DNA from: Erythrobacter cryptus DSM 12079
GTDB lineage: Bacteria > Pseudomonadota > Alphaproteobacteria > Sphingomonadales > Sphingomonadaceae
Direction of reading: 5' to 3'
Length of the DNA: 64,000 nucleotides
Assembly (NCBI RefSeq): GCF_000422985.1
Contig: NZ_AUHC01000005.1
Coordinates: forward strand, 124,001-188,000
Made by a program: the position numbers and the translations under genes. Position 1 is the stretch's first letter; each line of letters starts with the position of its first letter. The notes beneath the pieces were generated by a model. The model was not told the DNA's origin. It did no database searches and saw only the letters and a list, made by a program, of their open reading frames with translations. Positions 38,254 through 48,355 of the stretch are shown piece after piece.

Positions 38254-39030
38254 ATGTCCGAGACCATCCCCGATCCTGCCACGCCCGCCGCCGACGGCCC
38301 CGGCGCCGCGCCACGCAAGCTGCAGATCGCGCTCGTCGATGATGATCGCAACATCCTCACCACCGTGGCGATCGCCTTGCAGGCCGAAGGCTTCGTCACC
38401 CGGCTCTACACCGATGGCGAAACCGCGCTCAAGGCGCTGCTCGACAACCCGCCCGATCTGGCCGTCTTCGACATCAAGATGCCCAAGATGGACGGGATGG
38501 AGCTGCTGCGCCGTCTGCGCGCCCATTCGCGCCTGCCGGTGATTTTCCTCACCAGCAAGGATGACGAGAGCGACGAGGAGGCAGGCCTCGAACAGGGCGC
38601 GGATGACTATATCGCCAAGCCCTTCTCGCTGCGCCTGTTGATCGCCCGCATCCGCGCCATCCTGCGCCGCGCCGAGCCGCCCGGCAGCCCTGCCCGGGCC
38701 GCGGCCACGCCCGAGGAGCCGCTGCCCGCCAGCCTCAGCCGCGGGCGGCTGTTCATGGACCCCGCGCGCCACCTCGTGACCTGGGCCGGCCAGCCGGTGA
38801 GCCTCACCGTCACCGAGTTCCTGATCCTCGAGGCGCTGGCGCTGCGCCCCGGGGTGATCAAGAGCCGCAATCAGCTGATGGACGCGGCCTATCCCGATGA
38901 CGTCTTCGTCGATGACCGCACGGTTGACAGCCACATCAAGCGGATGCGCCGCAAGTTCAAGCAAGTCGATCCTTCTTTCGAGGCGATCGAGACGCTGTAT
39001 GGCGCGGGCTACAGCTTCAACGATGGCTGA
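38254..39030 (+). CDS. chvI: Response regulator ChvI
   Basis: An OmpR/PhoB-type response regulator of 258 residues. The receiver has acidic VDDDRN, phospho-Asp in [13 protein letters not shown] and Lys in DYIAKPFS. The winged helix (about 160-258) ends in [13 protein letters not shown]. With ChvG it answers acid/envelope signals in alphaproteobacteria. The start ATG 38254 has AAAGG upstream. It precedes the PTS-like genes, as in many relatives, and diverges from pckA. Confidence 0.92.
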   Translation: MSETIPDPATPAADGPGAAPRKLQIALVDDDRNILTTVAIALQAEGFVTRLYTDGETALKALLDNPPDLAVFDIKMPKMDGMELLRRLRAHSRLPVIFLTSKDDESDEEAGLEQGADDYIAKPFSLRLLIARIRAILRRAEPPGSPARAAATPEEPLPASLSRGRLFMDPARHLVTWAGQPVSLTVTEFLILEALALRPGVIKSRNQLMDAAYPDDVFVDDRTVDSHIKRMRRKFKQVDPSFEAIETLYGAGYSFNDG

Positions 39031-40603
39031 GGCCCCCAAGGCGGCAGACCGGCGCCAGCCCGTCGGCAATGGTGAGCAGCTGAGCGCCACCGGGCGCTTT
39101 GCGCTCACCGGGCGGATCCTCGCGGTCAACATCCTGCCGCTGCTGATCCTCGGGGGCGGGCTGTTCTACCTTGATTCCTATCGCACCCAGCTCATCAACG
39201 AGCGCTTCAAGCTGGCGCGGATCGAGGCCCAGATCACCGCCGAGGCGCTCGCCGGGGCGACGCGCGAACGGCAGGAGGCGCTGCTGGTGCAGATCGGCAA
39301 GGAACAGCGCATGCGCCTGAGGATGTTCGATGCGAGCGGGCGGCTCACCGCCGACAGCTTTGCCCTGGCCGAACCCTCGTTCCGCTTCAACGATATCAGC
39401 GATGATGACTGGAACCAGCGCTTTGCCCGCTGGCTCGACCGCACGGTTGACACCATCGTCAGCGCCGAGCCCGTGCCCGATTACGTCGAGCCTGAGGCGC
39501 AACAGGCCGATGCCTGGCCCGAACTTGCCCGTGCGCGCGAACTGGGTATCAGCCAGGTGCGCCTCTATGACTGGCGCGACGGCACCCCGGTGATCACCGC
39601 CGCGGCCCCGGTGGGCCTGCGCGGCGCCACCTTGCTGACGGTGCGCAACGCGGTGGACATCACCGAAAGCGTGCGCGCCGCGCGCACCATGCTGTTCGCA
39701 GCGATGCTGCTGGTGATGACCGCCTCGGCCGCGCTCTCGCTGTTCCTCGCGCGCACCATTGTCACCCCACTGAGCCAGCTTGCCCGCGCAGCGATGCGGG
39801 TGCGCCAGGGGCGCGAGCGCGAGGTCGAGGTGCCGCGCCTGCCGCAGCGCCGCGACGAGATCGGGCTGCTCGCCCGCGCGGTCTCGGACATGACCGCGGC
39901 GCTGCGCCAGCGGATCGACGCGGTGGACAGCTTTGCCGCCGATGTCGCGCACGAGATCAAGAATCCGCTCGCCTCGCTGCGCAGCGCGATCGACACCCTC
40001 CCGCGGGTCGAGGATCCGGCCCTGCGCGCCGAGCTCATCCGGATTGCCGCACACGACGTGCGCCGGATCGACCGGCTGGTGACCGAAATCGCCGCCGCCA
40101 GCCGGGTCGATGCCGAGATCAGCCGGGCGACCTTCGAGCGGGTCGATCTCGATGAGCTGTTCGCCAACCTCATCCGCAGCCGCGAGGAGCGCGGCCTCAA
40201 TGGCGGGCGGCGGCTGGTGCTCGAAGGCGAGCGCGGCGGCCACCTGGTGATGGGGGTGCCGACCCAGCTCGAGCGCGTCGCGGAGAACCTCATCGACAAT
40301 GCCGTGTCCTTCTCTCCGCCCGAGGGCCTCGTGACGGTGCGGATCGCAAGGGCGCAGCGCCAGATCATCGTCGAGATCTGTGATGAAGGCCCCGGCATTC
40401 CCCCCGAGCGGCGCGAGGACGTGTTCCGGCGCTTCCATTCCGACCGGCCCGAGGGCGAGAGCTTCGGCAACCATTCGGGCCTCGGGCTGGCGATCGCCCG
40501 CGCCATCGCCGAGGCGCATGACGGCACGCTCACCGCCGATGCGCGCCCCGATGGCCGCAATGGGGCCTGCCTCAGGCTGCGCCTGCCCGCGGCTGCCGCA
40601 TGA
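39023..40603 (+). CDS. chvG: Sensor histidine kinase ChvG
   Basis: An inner-membrane sensor kinase of 526 residues. It has two membrane helices (about 33-52 and 230-255), a periplasmic sensor domain between, then HAMP ([16 protein letters not shown]), phospho-accepting His in [13 protein letters not shown] and an ATPase domain with N-box [18 protein letters not shown] 39023 overlaps the chvI end by 8 nt. The two form one operon with hprK and rapZ. Confidence 0.92.
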   Translation: MAEAPKAADRRQPVGNGEQLSATGRFALTGRILAVNILPLLILGGGLFYLDSYRTQLINERFKLARIEAQITAEALAGATRERQEALLVQIGKEQRMRLRMFDASGRLTADSFALAEPSFRFNDISDDDWNQRFARWLDRTVDTIVSAEPVPDYVEPEAQQADAWPELARARELGISQVRLYDWRDGTPVITAAAPVGLRGATLLTVRNAVDITESVRAARTMLFAAMLLVMTASAALSLFLARTIVTPLSQLARAAMRVRQGREREVEVPRLPQRRDEIGLLARAVSDMTAALRQRIDAVDSFAADVAHEIKNPLASLRSAIDTLPRVEDPALRAELIRIAAHDVRRIDRLVTEIAAASRVDAEISRATFERVDLDELFANLIRSREERGLNGGRRLVLEGERGGHLVMGVPTQLERVAENLIDNAVSFSPPEGLVTVRIARAQRQIIVEICDEGPGIPPERREDVFRRFHSDRPEGESFGNHSGLGLAIARAIAEAHDGTLTADARPDGRNGACLRLRLPAAAA

Positions 40604-41097
40604 GCGCGCATGAGCCCCCCGCGCAGCCGCTGGTGCTGCCGATGAGCGCGGTGGCGATCGCCGGGCGCGCGCTGCTGATCGAGGGGCCACCGGGCAGCGG
40701 CAAATCGAGCCTGGCGCTGGCGCTGATCGATCGCGGGGCGGGCCTGATCGGGGACGATGCGGTCACCCTCCTGCGCGCGGGCGAAGCGCTGATCGCCCAT
40801 CCACCGCCCAACATCGCCGGGCTGATCGAGCTGCGCGGGATCGGCCTTGCCCGCCTGCCGCTTGCCCCGCCCACCCCGGCCGCAATGATCCTTTCGCTCG
40901 GCGGCCCGCCGCCTCCCCGCCTGCCCGAGGTGCCGCTGCCGCGGCGGGTGATCGCCGGCGTCAGCGTGCCGGTGCTCGCCTTCGATCCCGGCGCCATCGC
41001 CCCGGCGGCGCGGGCGGAGTGGGCGCTGCGGCTCCATGGCCTCGCAATCGCCCCGGCTTTTCATTCGCCCCCCGAAGCGCCAGATAGGGCGCCATGA
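40600..41097 (+). CDS. hprK: HPr kinase/phosphorylase, short alphaproteobacterial form
   Basis: A 165-residue truncated HprK, consisting of the catalytic C-terminal domain only, as in other alphaproteobacteria. The P-loop is GPPGSGKSS (about 29-37), and LIGDDAV is the catalytic Asp region. It phosphorylates HPr on a serine, part of a PTS that regulates rather than transports sugar. Overlaps chvG and rapZ by 4 nt each. Confidence 0.88.
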   Translation: MSAHEPPAQPLVLPMSAVAIAGRALLIEGPPGSGKSSLALALIDRGAGLIGDDAVTLLRAGEALIAHPPPNIAGLIELRGIGLARLPLAPPTPAAMILSLGGPPPPRLPEVPLPRRVIAGVSVPVLAFDPGAIAPAARAEWALRLHGLAIAPAFHSPPEAPDRAP

Positions 41098-42023
41098 CCG
41101 CCCCCTCCTCCGCCCCCACCCCGGCAAGCCCGGCGCGCCAGCCCCTGCTGCTGGTCACCGGGCTTTTGGGCGCGGGCAAATCAACCGCGCTTGCCGCGCT
41201 CGAGGATCTGGGCTGGGAGACGATCGACAATTTCCCGGTGCGCCTGCTCAAGCGGCTGGTGGCGATGCCTGATGAGCCACGCGGGCCGCTGGCGATCGGC
41301 TTCGACACGCGCACCCGCGGCTTCGTTCCGAGCGAGATCATCGCCCTCGTCAAGGAATTGAGCGCGCGCGATGACATCGCGCTCACCTTCGTGTTCCTCG
41401 ACTGTGCCGGGCACGAGCTTGAACGCCGCTACAACGAGACTCGGCGCCGTCATCCGATGGCCGCCGATCGCCCGGTGCAGGAGGGCATTGCTGCCGAGCG
41501 CGAACTGCTCGAGCCGCTGCGCCGCTGGGCCGAGGTGATGATCGACACCACCGCGCTCACCAGCAACGACCTGCAGGGAAAGGTGCGCCGGCTGTTTGCT
41601 CCCAAGGCCGAGATCGCGGCGATGACGGTGACGATCTCGAGCTTCGGCTTTGCCCGCGGGATGCCGCCGCTTGCCGATCTGGTTTTCGACATGCGCTTTC
41701 TCGACAATCCGCACTGGGTGCCGGGCTTGCGCGACCTTACCGGCCGCGATCCTGAGGTGGGCGCGCATATCGAGGCCGATCCCGCCTTTGCCGATGCCTT
41801 TGCGCGCATCCGCGATCTGCTCCTCGTGCTGCTGCCGCGCTACCAGGCCCAGGGAAAGCCCCATGTCCATATCGCCTTCGGCTGCACCGGCGGGCGGCAC
41901 CGCTCGGTCTTCACCGCCGAGCGCATGGCCGCAGCTCTGCGCGAGGCGGGCTTTGCCCCAACTCTGCGCCACCGCAACCTCGCCGCGCGGCCGAGCGATG
42001 CGATCGAGGGCGACCAGCCCTAG
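41094..42023 (+). CDS. rapZ: RNase adapter RapZ
   Basis: A nucleotide-binding protein of 309 residues, with Walker A GLLGAGKST near residue 23, NFPVRLLKRL and the C-terminal FGCTGGRHRSVFTAE motif. In E. coli RapZ steers RNase E on small RNAs of the glucosamine pathway. In alphaproteobacteria its role is not defined, but it sits with PTS genes here as elsewhere. A hairpin (arms GCAGCGC and GCGCTGC, with an A-rich loop) lies past its stop. Confidence 0.9.
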   Translation: MTAPSSAPTPASPARQPLLLVTGLLGAGKSTALAALEDLGWETIDNFPVRLLKRLVAMPDEPRGPLAIGFDTRTRGFVPSEIIALVKELSARDDIALTFVFLDCAGHELERRYNETRRRHPMAADRPVQEGIAAERELLEPLRRWAEVMIDTTALTSNDLQGKVRRLFAPKAEIAAMTVTISSFGFARGMPPLADLVFDMRFLDNPHWVPGLRDLTGRDPEVGAHIEADPAFADAFARIRDLLLVLLPRYQAQGKPHVHIAFGCTGGRHRSVFTAERMAAALREAGFAPTLRHRNLAARPSDAIEGDQP

Positions 42024-42132
42024 CTGCAGCGCAAAAAACTTGGCGCTGCGGTGCAGGGATGGATTGTCGCTCCCGGTGGAAACGCGTAAGGCTCGCGCTC
42101 CGGGCTGGCAGATAACGGACCTATCTTCGCGC

Positions 42133-42564
42133 ATGATCGGCTTGATCCTGGTTACCCATGGCCGCCTCGCAGTGCAGTTTGTCGAGGCGATGGAGCATGT
42201 TGTCGGCCCGCAGGAAGGCATTGCCACGGTCTGCATCGGGCCGAATGACGATATGGAGCAGCGCCGGGCCGAGATCGCCGCGGCGATCGATGCGGTCGAT
42301 TCGGGCGAAGGGGTGATCATCCTCACCGACCTGTTCGGCGGCACGCCCTCGAACCTGGCGATCTCGCTGCTCGAGGCCGGGCATGTCGAGGTGATCGCCG
42401 GGATCAACCTGCCGATGCTGATTCGCCTCGCCGGCGCGCGCAAGGCGATGGATGTGACCGCCGCGGTGCACGCGGCCCAGGCGGCCGGGCGCAACTACAT
42501 CACCATCGCCAGCGAATTGCTGGGGCAGGATCACGCCCCCGCCCCGGCCCGCGCCAAGGCCTGA
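42133..42564 (+). CDS. PTS IIA component, mannose family (EIIA-Man)
   Basis: A stand-alone 143-residue EIIA domain. The phosphorylated histidine is His 9 in MIGLILVTHGRLA, followed by ILTDLFGGTPSNLA. No permease (IIB/IIC/IID) is nearby. As in other alphaproteobacteria, it is expected to be a regulatory target of HPr. Confidence 0.9.
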   Translation: MIGLILVTHGRLAVQFVEAMEHVVGPQEGIATVCIGPNDDMEQRRAEIAAAIDAVDSGEGVIILTDLFGGTPSNLAISLLEAGHVEVIAGINLPMLIRLAGARKAMDVTAAVHAAQAAGRNYITIASELLGQDHAPAPARAKA

Positions 42565-42604
42565 GCGGGCGCGGGTGCGATCGGGCATGGTTTAGGGTGC
42601 GCAC

Positions 42605-42883
42605 GTGGACGAGGCTCGGCAAAGCGTCACCATCGTCAACCGCCGCGGTCTCCACGCCCGGGCGAGCGCCAGGTTCGTGGGCGCGGTCGCGGCCCTGCCC
42701 GAGGGCGTCAAGGTCACCGTGAGCAAGCCGCCGCACAGCGCCTCGGGCGGCTCGATCCTCGGGCTGATGATGCTCGGCGCAGCGCGCGGCGACACCATCG
42801 AGGTAGCGGTCGAGGGCGAAGGGGCCGAGGCGGTGCTGGCTGATCTCATCGCGCTGGTGGCCGACGGTTTCGGCGAGGATTGA
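42605..42883 (+). CDS. HPr family phosphocarrier protein
   Basis: A 92-residue HPr. The phospho-His is His 17 in RRGLHARAS, and the regulatory serine motif is SGGSILGLMM (Ser 50), a target for HprK. The start is GTG 42605. With the kinase and EIIA it forms a compact PTS output; enzyme I is not in the window. Confidence 0.92.
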   Translation: MDEARQSVTIVNRRGLHARASARFVGAVAALPEGVKVTVSKPPHSASGGSILGLMMLGAARGDTIEVAVEGEGAEAVLADLIALVADGFGED

Positions 42884-42917
42884 CGCGGCCCGCCGGGCGC
42901 GCCACGCCTTGTCGCCC

Positions 42918-43715
42918 ATGCACAGGCACATCACCGGCTTTTCCAACCCCACGGTCAAGCATCTGCGCGCGCTGCGCGACAAGAAACACCGCAAGCGCTT
43001 CAACCAATTCCTGGTCGAGGGACTGCGCCTCGTCGAGGACGCGCGCGCCTCGGGCCGCCTGCCGCGCACCCTGGTGATGGCCGAGGGGCGCAGCCACAGC
43101 CTGATCGAACGGCTCGAGGCCGAGGTCGCCGCTGCCGGGGGCGAGGTGATCACCACCACCCCCGAGATCCTTTCAAAGATTACCGGCAAGGACAATCCAC
43201 AGGCCATCGCCGCGGTGTTCGATGCCTGGGACACGCGCCTTGAACGGCTCGATCGCACCGCGGCGCCGATCTGGCTGGTGGCCCAGGCGCTGCGCGATCC
43301 GGGAAATCTCGGCACCATGCTGCGCACCTGCGATGCGGTGGGCGCGGGCGGCCTCATCCTCATCGATGATTGCGCTGATCCCTTCAGCACCGAGGCGGTG
43401 CGCGCCAGCATGGGCGCGCTCTTCACCGTCGGCCTTGCCCAGGCGCGCTGGGAGGATTTCCTCGCCTGGCTGCGCAGCGGCAACGGCCAGCTGGTGGCCG
43501 CGAGCCTGCGCGAGGCGGTGCCCTATCGCGGCGCGCCCTACCAAGCGCCGTGCTTCGTGCTGGTGGGCAACGAATCGCAGGGCCTGCCCACCGCTTACGA
43601 GGCGGCCTGCGACCTCAAGGTAACGATCCCGATGCGCGGCCGGGCCGATTCGCTCAACGCCGCGGTGGCGGGCGCGGTGCTCGCCTACGAGGTGCTGGCC
43701 GCGCTTGCCCCCTGA
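42918..43715 (+). CDS. SpoU/TrmH-family RNA 2'-O-methyltransferase
   Basis: A 265-residue RNA methyltransferase. An N-terminal substrate domain (KHLRALRDKKHRKRFNQFLV) precedes the SPOUT domain with NLGTMLRTCDAVG, VLVGNESQGLP and IPMRGRADSLNAAVAG. The target, in 23S rRNA or tRNA, cannot be told from sequence. ATG 42918 is chosen over an upstream TTG. The stop abuts that of convergent rmuC. Confidence 0.9.
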   Translation: MHRHITGFSNPTVKHLRALRDKKHRKRFNQFLVEGLRLVEDARASGRLPRTLVMAEGRSHSLIERLEAEVAAAGGEVITTTPEILSKITGKDNPQAIAAVFDAWDTRLERLDRTAAPIWLVAQALRDPGNLGTMLRTCDAVGAGGLILIDDCADPFSTEAVRASMGALFTVGLAQARWEDFLAWLRSGNGQLVAASLREAVPYRGAPYQAPCFVLVGNESQGLPTAYEAACDLKVTIPMRGRADSLNAAVAGAVLAYEVLAALAP

Positions 43716-45155
43716 CTATTCGGCCGCGGCGCGGCCGTCCGGCAGTGGCGGATATTCAACGGTGATGCCGGCCGCATCCTCGGCATTGTAGCGCGGGCTG
43801 CTCGCCACGGGGAGCACTTCCTCGATCTCGCGCTTGCCGATCTCGACGCCCTTGTCTGCCAGCCGCCGCCCGGCGGAAAGCACGTTGCGTTCAAACGAGC
43901 CGACGAACTTGTTGTAATTGTTGACCGCGCTGTCGAGCCCGCTGCCGACGCGCTTCAAGTGTTCGGCGGCGACCGCGAGACGCTCGTAAAGCTCGGCGCC
44001 CATCCGCCCGATCTCCTGCGCCTCCTTGGCGAGCGCGTCCTGGCGCCACACCTGTGCCACGGTGCGGGCGATGGCGACGAGATTGGTGGGGGTGGCGAGC
44101 AGCACCCGCCGATCGAAGGCGAAGTTCCACAGATCGGGGTCCTGTTCGAGCGCGGCGGCAACGAAGTGCTCGCCCGGCACAAACATCACCACATAATCGG
44201 GCGCTTCGGCGAACTGCGACTGGTAGCTCTTGGCCCCGAGCGTCTGGATATGGCTGCGCATCGATTTGACGTGCTCGGCCAGAAACCGCGCGCGTGCAGC
44301 CTCATCATCGGCCTCGAAGGCGGCTTGATAGGCGTTGAGCGAGACCTTGGAATCGATCACCAGCATCTTGCCGCCGGGGATGCGCACGATCGCATCGGGG
44401 CGCAGCCGCCCCTCATCGGTATCGACCGAATGTTCCATCAGAAAATCGGTGTGCGGCGCCAGGCCGCATTGTTCGAGCAGGTTCTGCAACGCCTTCTCGC
44501 CCCAGCGCCCGCGCGCCTTGGGGGCATTGGTGAGCGCATTGCCGAGCCGCTGGGCTTCACGCCGCACCTCCTCCTGGCCCTTGCGCATCTCCTCGATCAC
44601 CCCGGCAAGCTGGCCGAAGGCATCGACGCGCTGCTTCTCGAGGCTCTGCACCTGCTCCTCGTAGCTTTTCAGCCGCTCCCCCACCGGGGCGAGCAGCGCC
44701 CTGATCCGGGCCTCGCCGGCTTCCTCGGACTGGCGAAAGCGCGCCTCGGCCCGCTCGAGAAAGGCCTTCTGCGCCGCTTCGAGCACCTTGCTGCCGGCGG
44801 CCTCGAACTCCTTCTTGAGGCTCTCCTGCGCGGCAAGCAGCGCCGCCTTCTGCTCGGCAAAGGCCTTCTCGCGCTCGGCAGAAGCGCTTTCGAGCGCGGC
44901 AAGACGCTCAGCCAGAGCGGTGCGTTCGGCCGCAACGCTCTCGAGCCGGGCCTGCAACCCTTCTGCCTGTCCGGCGCGCTCGGACATGGTGGCAAGCTCG
45001 GTCACGGCGGTGCGGAACTTCTCGCCCAGGGCCTTCGCCTCATCCTCTGCCGCCGCCAGACGCGCGCGCAGATCGGCAAGCGGGCGCGAGGCGATGAACC
45101 AGCCGAGGGCAAGGCCGGCAACAAGGGCAATGATCGAGAGAATCGCAGGGTCCAT
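43716..45155 (-). CDS. rmuC: DNA recombination protein RmuC
   Basis: Limits inversions at short inverted repeats in E. coli. The 479-residue protein has an N-terminal membrane helix (AILSIIALVAGLALGWFIA), a long Ala/Glu/Arg coiled coil (about 25-190), and the RmuC domain with GRWGEKALQNLLEQCGL and MLVIDSKVSLNAYQAA. ATG 45155 has AGGA 7 nt upstream. Confidence 0.92.
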   Translation of the reverse strand: MDPAILSIIALVAGLALGWFIASRPLADLRARLAAAEDEAKALGEKFRTAVTELATMSERAGQAEGLQARLESVAAERTALAERLAALESASAEREKAFAEQKAALLAAQESLKKEFEAAGSKVLEAAQKAFLERAEARFRQSEEAGEARIRALLAPVGERLKSYEEQVQSLEKQRVDAFGQLAGVIEEMRKGQEEVRREAQRLGNALTNAPKARGRWGEKALQNLLEQCGLAPHTDFLMEHSVDTDEGRLRPDAIVRIPGGKMLVIDSKVSLNAYQAAFEADDEAARARFLAEHVKSMRSHIQTLGAKSYQSQFAEAPDYVVMFVPGEHFVAAALEQDPDLWNFAFDRRVLLATPTNLVAIARTVAQVWRQDALAKEAQEIGRMGAELYERLAVAAEHLKRVGSGLDSAVNNYNKFVGSFERNVLSAGRRLADKGVEIGKREIEEVLPVASSPRYNAEDAAGITVEYPPLPDGRAAAE

Positions 45156-45222
45156 CACGCAATCCTACATAGAACGTATAGAGAACGCTAGAGTGGTTCC
45201 GCGATTTGCCAAGAAAGCCTAG

Positions 45223-45241
45223 CCCCGGATCAAGTCCGGGG
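45223..45241. repeat. Intergenic palindrome, REP-like
   Basis: CCCCGGA-TCAAG-TCCGGGG, a 7-bp stem with a 5-nt loop in the gap between rmuC and def. This motif is known as a widespread intergenic palindrome in related genomes; copy number elsewhere cannot be checked here. Confidence 0.5.
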
Positions 45242-45371
45242 AGACGAGGAGGGGATGTTTAGCGCCAGTTTCGGCGCGCAGCGCCGCAAGGCCGACCGGC
45301 CGCAGGCAGCTGCTCGTGCGCAGCACGAAACGCAGCGAGGACGTGCCCCGCGGAGGCGGGCACGCAAAAAG

Positions 45372-45944
45372 TTACGCCGCGCGGCGGATCTTCTCGAGCT
45401 TCTTGAGCGCCATCGCCCGCTTGAGGCGCGAGAGGTGGTCGATGAACAGGATGCCCTCGAGATGGTCCATCTCGTGCTGCAGGCAAGTCGCCATCAGCCC
45501 TTCGAGCCGCTCCTCGTGGACATTGCCGTCAAGGTCCTGATAGCGCACGGTGCAATGGGCCGGGCGCTCGACCTCGGCATAGATCTCGGGCACCGAGAGG
45601 CAGCCTTCCTGATAGGTCGACATTTCCTCTGCCGGATCGAGGATGACCGGGTTGATGAACACCCGCGGCTCCTTCTTCGTCGCCGGGTGGGTGTGCTTGT
45701 GGCCGCTGTGGTGGCATTCCACCGGCGGCGCGTCCGGGTCTTCGGGCTGGAGATCGATCACCAGCACGCGCTTGGGCACCCCCACCTGGATCGCGGCAAG
45801 GCCGATGCCGGGGGCATCATACATGGTCTCGAACATGTCGGCGACGAGGGTGCGCAGCTCCTCGTTGAACTCGTGCGGTTCAACCGGACTGGAGACGGTC
45901 TTGAGCCGGGGGTCCGGCACTTCGAGGATTTCGCGGATGGCCAT
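45372..45944 (-). CDS. def: Peptide deformylase with His-rich insert
   Basis: Removes the formyl group from new proteins. The 190-residue enzyme has all three motifs: [13 protein letters not shown] and [10 protein letters not shown] (metal ligands). Between the first two is a 26-residue insert (about 68-93) with five histidines and a cysteine ([15 protein letters not shown]), longer than in E. coli Def. Start ATG 45944. Confidence 0.93.
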   Translation of the reverse strand: MAIREILEVPDPRLKTVSSPVEPHEFNEELRTLVADMFETMYDAPGIGLAAIQVGVPKRVLVIDLQPEDPDAPPVECHHSGHKHTHPATKKEPRVFINPVILDPAEEMSTYQEGCLSVPEIYAEVERPAHCTVRYQDLDGNVHEERLEGLMATCLQHEMDHLEGILFIDHLSRLKRAMALKKLEKIRRAA

Positions 45945-46028
45945 GGAGCCAAAGATAGGCGCGGCTGCGCCTCGCGGCAAGCCGGATGCTGCGATCACAC
46001 TGATCGGATCGGCTCACCGCAGATCGGC

Positions 46029-46625
46029 TCAGCCCACTGGGCGTCTTGCCCGCAGCGCCTGGGCGAGCGTGCCCTCGTCGAGATAGTCAAGCTCGCCGCC
46101 GACCGGAAGGCCATGGGCAAGCTGGGTGACGCGCAGCGGATAATTCTCGAGCCGTTCGGCAAGGTAATGCGCGGTGGTCTGGCCTTCCAATGTGGCGTTC
46201 ATCGCCAGCACCACCTCGTCAATCCCCCCGGCCTCGATCCGGGCGATGAGGCCGGCGATGTTGAGATCTTCCGGCCCCACCCCGTCGAGCGCCGAGAGCC
46301 GCCCGCCGAGGACGTGGTAACGCCCCGGAAACAGCCGCGCGCGATCGAGCGCCCAGACATCCGAGACCTCCTCGACCACGCACAGCGCGCGCGCATCGCG
46401 GCGCGGATCGGCGCAGATGCCGCAGGGCGCGCGGGTATCGACATTGCCGCATTGCGGACATTCGACGAGCGTTTCGGCAACGCCCGCCAGGGCCTCGAGC
46501 AGCGCCGGCAGGGCGCTGTCGCGGTGCTTGACCAGCCACAGCACCGCGCGCCGCGCCGAGCGCGGCCCAAGGCCGGGCAGGCGGGCGAGCGCGGCGCTCA
46601 AGGCTTCGATCTCTTGCGATGCCAT
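46029..46625 (-). CDS. recR: Recombination protein RecR
   Basis: Part of RecFOR gap repair. The 198-residue protein has the HhH-like [18 protein letters not shown], the four-cysteine zinc finger [16 protein letters not shown], and the Toprim region [16 protein letters not shown] 46625. It diverges from fmt across 54 nt. Confidence 0.95.
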   Translation of the reverse strand: MASQEIEALSAALARLPGLGPRSARRAVLWLVKHRDSALPALLEALAGVAETLVECPQCGNVDTRAPCGICADPRRDARALCVVEEVSDVWALDRARLFPGRYHVLGGRLSALDGVGPEDLNIAGLIARIEAGGIDEVVLAMNATLEGQTTAHYLAERLENYPLRVTQLAHGLPVGGELDYLDEGTLAQALRARRPVG

Positions 46626-46679
46626 GGCCGGGCAGATAGGGGCATGAGCCGCAATCCGCAAAGGCATGCCGCACCGCTT

Positions 46680-47597
46680 ATGCGCATCATCTTCATGGGA
46701 ACGCCCGATTTCGCGGTGCCCGCGCTCATGGCGCTTCATGCCGCGGGGCACGAGGTGGTGTGCGCCTATACCCAGCCGCCGCGCCCGGCGGGGCGGGGCA
46801 AGCAGCCCCAGCCCTCCCCCGTCCAGCGCGCGGCCGAGGAATTGGGGGTGCCGGTGCGCTGCCCGCTGTCGCTGAAGGATGAGGCCGCACAGGCCGCCTT
46901 TGCCGCGCATGCCGCCGATGTCGCGGTGGTGGCGGCCTATGGGCTGATCCTGCCGCGCGCAGTGCTTTCTGCCCCGCGGCATGGCTGCCTCAACATCCAC
47001 GCGAGCCTGCTGCCGCGCTGGCGCGGCGCGGCGCCGATCCACCGCGCGGTGATGGCGGGCGATGAGGAGACCGGAATCACCATCATGCAGATGGAGGCGG
47101 GGCTGGACACCGGCCCGATGCTGCACAGGGTGCGCGTGCCGGTGGGGCACAAGACCACGGGCGAGCTGACCGAGGAACTCGCGCGTCTCGGCGCCGCGGC
47201 GATGGTGGAGGTGCTGGCCGATCCTGCCGCCTATCCGCCGGAGCCGCAGGATGAGGCGCTGGCCTGTTACGCCCCCAAGATCGACAAGGCCGAGGCGCGG
47301 ATCGACTGGGCCGAAAGCGCCGCGGTGATCGAGCGCAAGGTGCGCGGCCTTGCCCCCTTTCCCGGCGCCTGGTTCGAGATAGAGGGCGCGCATGGGCCGG
47401 AACGGGTGAAGCTGCTGCTCGCCGAAGTGGCGCAAGGTGCGGGCGCGCCTGGCACGGTGCTTGATGAGGATTTCACCATCGCCTGCGGCGAAGGCGCGAT
47501 CCGCCCCTTGCGGCTCCAGCGCGCCGGACGCCCGGTGCTGGCGCGCGCGGAGTTCCTGCGCGGCCGCCCGGTTGCCAGGGGAAGCGTGCTCGCGTGA
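46680..47597 (+). CDS. fmt: Methionyl-tRNA formyltransferase
   Basis: Formylates initiator Met-tRNA. The 305-residue protein starts [16 protein letters not shown], has the catalytic region [20 protein letters not shown] and the C-terminal tRNA-binding domain. The ATG at 46680 matches the family; an ATG at 46644 would add 12 residues. Overlaps truA by 4 nt. Def, its partner in N-terminal formylation/deformylation, is 0.7 kb away but on the other strand. Confidence 0.95.
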   Translation: MRIIFMGTPDFAVPALMALHAAGHEVVCAYTQPPRPAGRGKQPQPSPVQRAAEELGVPVRCPLSLKDEAAQAAFAAHAADVAVVAAYGLILPRAVLSAPRHGCLNIHASLLPRWRGAAPIHRAVMAGDEETGITIMQMEAGLDTGPMLHRVRVPVGHKTTGELTEELARLGAAAMVEVLADPAAYPPEPQDEALACYAPKIDKAEARIDWAESAAVIERKVRGLAPFPGAWFEIEGAHGPERVKLLLAEVAQGAGAPGTVLDEDFTIACGEGAIRPLRLQRAGRPVLARAEFLRGRPVARGSVLA

Positions 47598-48355
47598 CCC
47601 GCTTTGCCCTCACCCTCGAATTCGACGGCACCCCCTTCTTCGGCCTGCAACGCCAGAGCCACGGGCCAAGCGTGCAGCAGGCGGTGGAAGAGGCGATCGC
47701 ACGCATCACCGGCGAGGGCGCCACGCTCCACGCCGCCGGGCGCACCGACACCGGGGTCCATGCGCTCGCCATGCGCGCCCATGTCGATATTGCCCGACCC
47801 TTCACGCCCTTCCGCCTGATGGCGGCGCTCAATGCCCAGCTGCGCCCCGCGCCGATCGCGGTGACCGCCTGCGCCGTGGTGGCAGATGATTGGCACGCGC
47901 GCTTTTCCTGCATCGGGCGGCGCTATCTTTATCGCATCATCAACCGCCGCGCGCCCTTGACGCTCGAGGCCCGTCGCGCCTGGCACGTTCCCCAGCCCCT
48001 GGACACCGAGGCCATGCACCGCGCCGCGCAAGCGCTGGTCGGGCGGCACGATTTCACCACCTTCCGTTCGGCCCAGTGCCAGGCCGCCGATCCGGTCAAG
48101 ACGCTCGACCGGCTCGATGTCGAGCGGGTGGGCGAGGAGATCCGCATCCATGCCGCAGCGCGCAGCTTCCTGCACCACCAGGTGCGCAGCATGGTCGGCT
48201 GCCTCAAGCTGGTGGGCGCGGGCACCTGGCCGGAGGCCCGCATGGCCGAGGCGCTGGCGGCGCGCGATCGCGCCGCGCTCGGCCTCAACGCCCCGCCGCA
48301 CGGACTCTATTTCGTGGAAGCGATCTATCCCGGAGAGAGAAAGGAACCACAATGA
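47594..48355 (+). CDS. truA: tRNA pseudouridine(38-40) synthase
   Basis: Makes pseudouridine in the tRNA anticodon arm. The 253-residue protein has the catalytic Asp in [14 protein letters not shown] (about 52), RRYLYRI, and [12 protein letters not shown]. The start is GTG 47594, overlapping the fmt stop (GTGA). Confidence 0.95.
   Translation: MTRFALTLEFDGTPFFGLQRQSHGPSVQQAVEEAIARITGEGATLHAAGRTDTGVHALAMRAHVDIARPFTPFRLMAALNAQLRPAPIAVTACAVVADDWHARFSCIGRRYLYRIINRRAPLTLEARRAWHVPQPLDTEAMHRAAQALVGRHDFTTFRSAQCQAADPVKTLDRLDVERVGEEIRIHAAARSFLHHQVRSMVGCLKLVGAGTWPEARMAEALAARDRAALGLNAPPHGLYFVEAIYPGERKEPQ

Noticed and set aside
42024..42132. Hairpin after rapZ as a riboswitch
   Set aside because: Only a single 7-bp stem with an A-rich loop is visible; no known riboswitch core matches.
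45343..45363. Hairpin just downstream of def as a terminator
   Set aside because: The T-rich stretch is on the wrong side for the minus-strand gene, so it is not a standard terminator.
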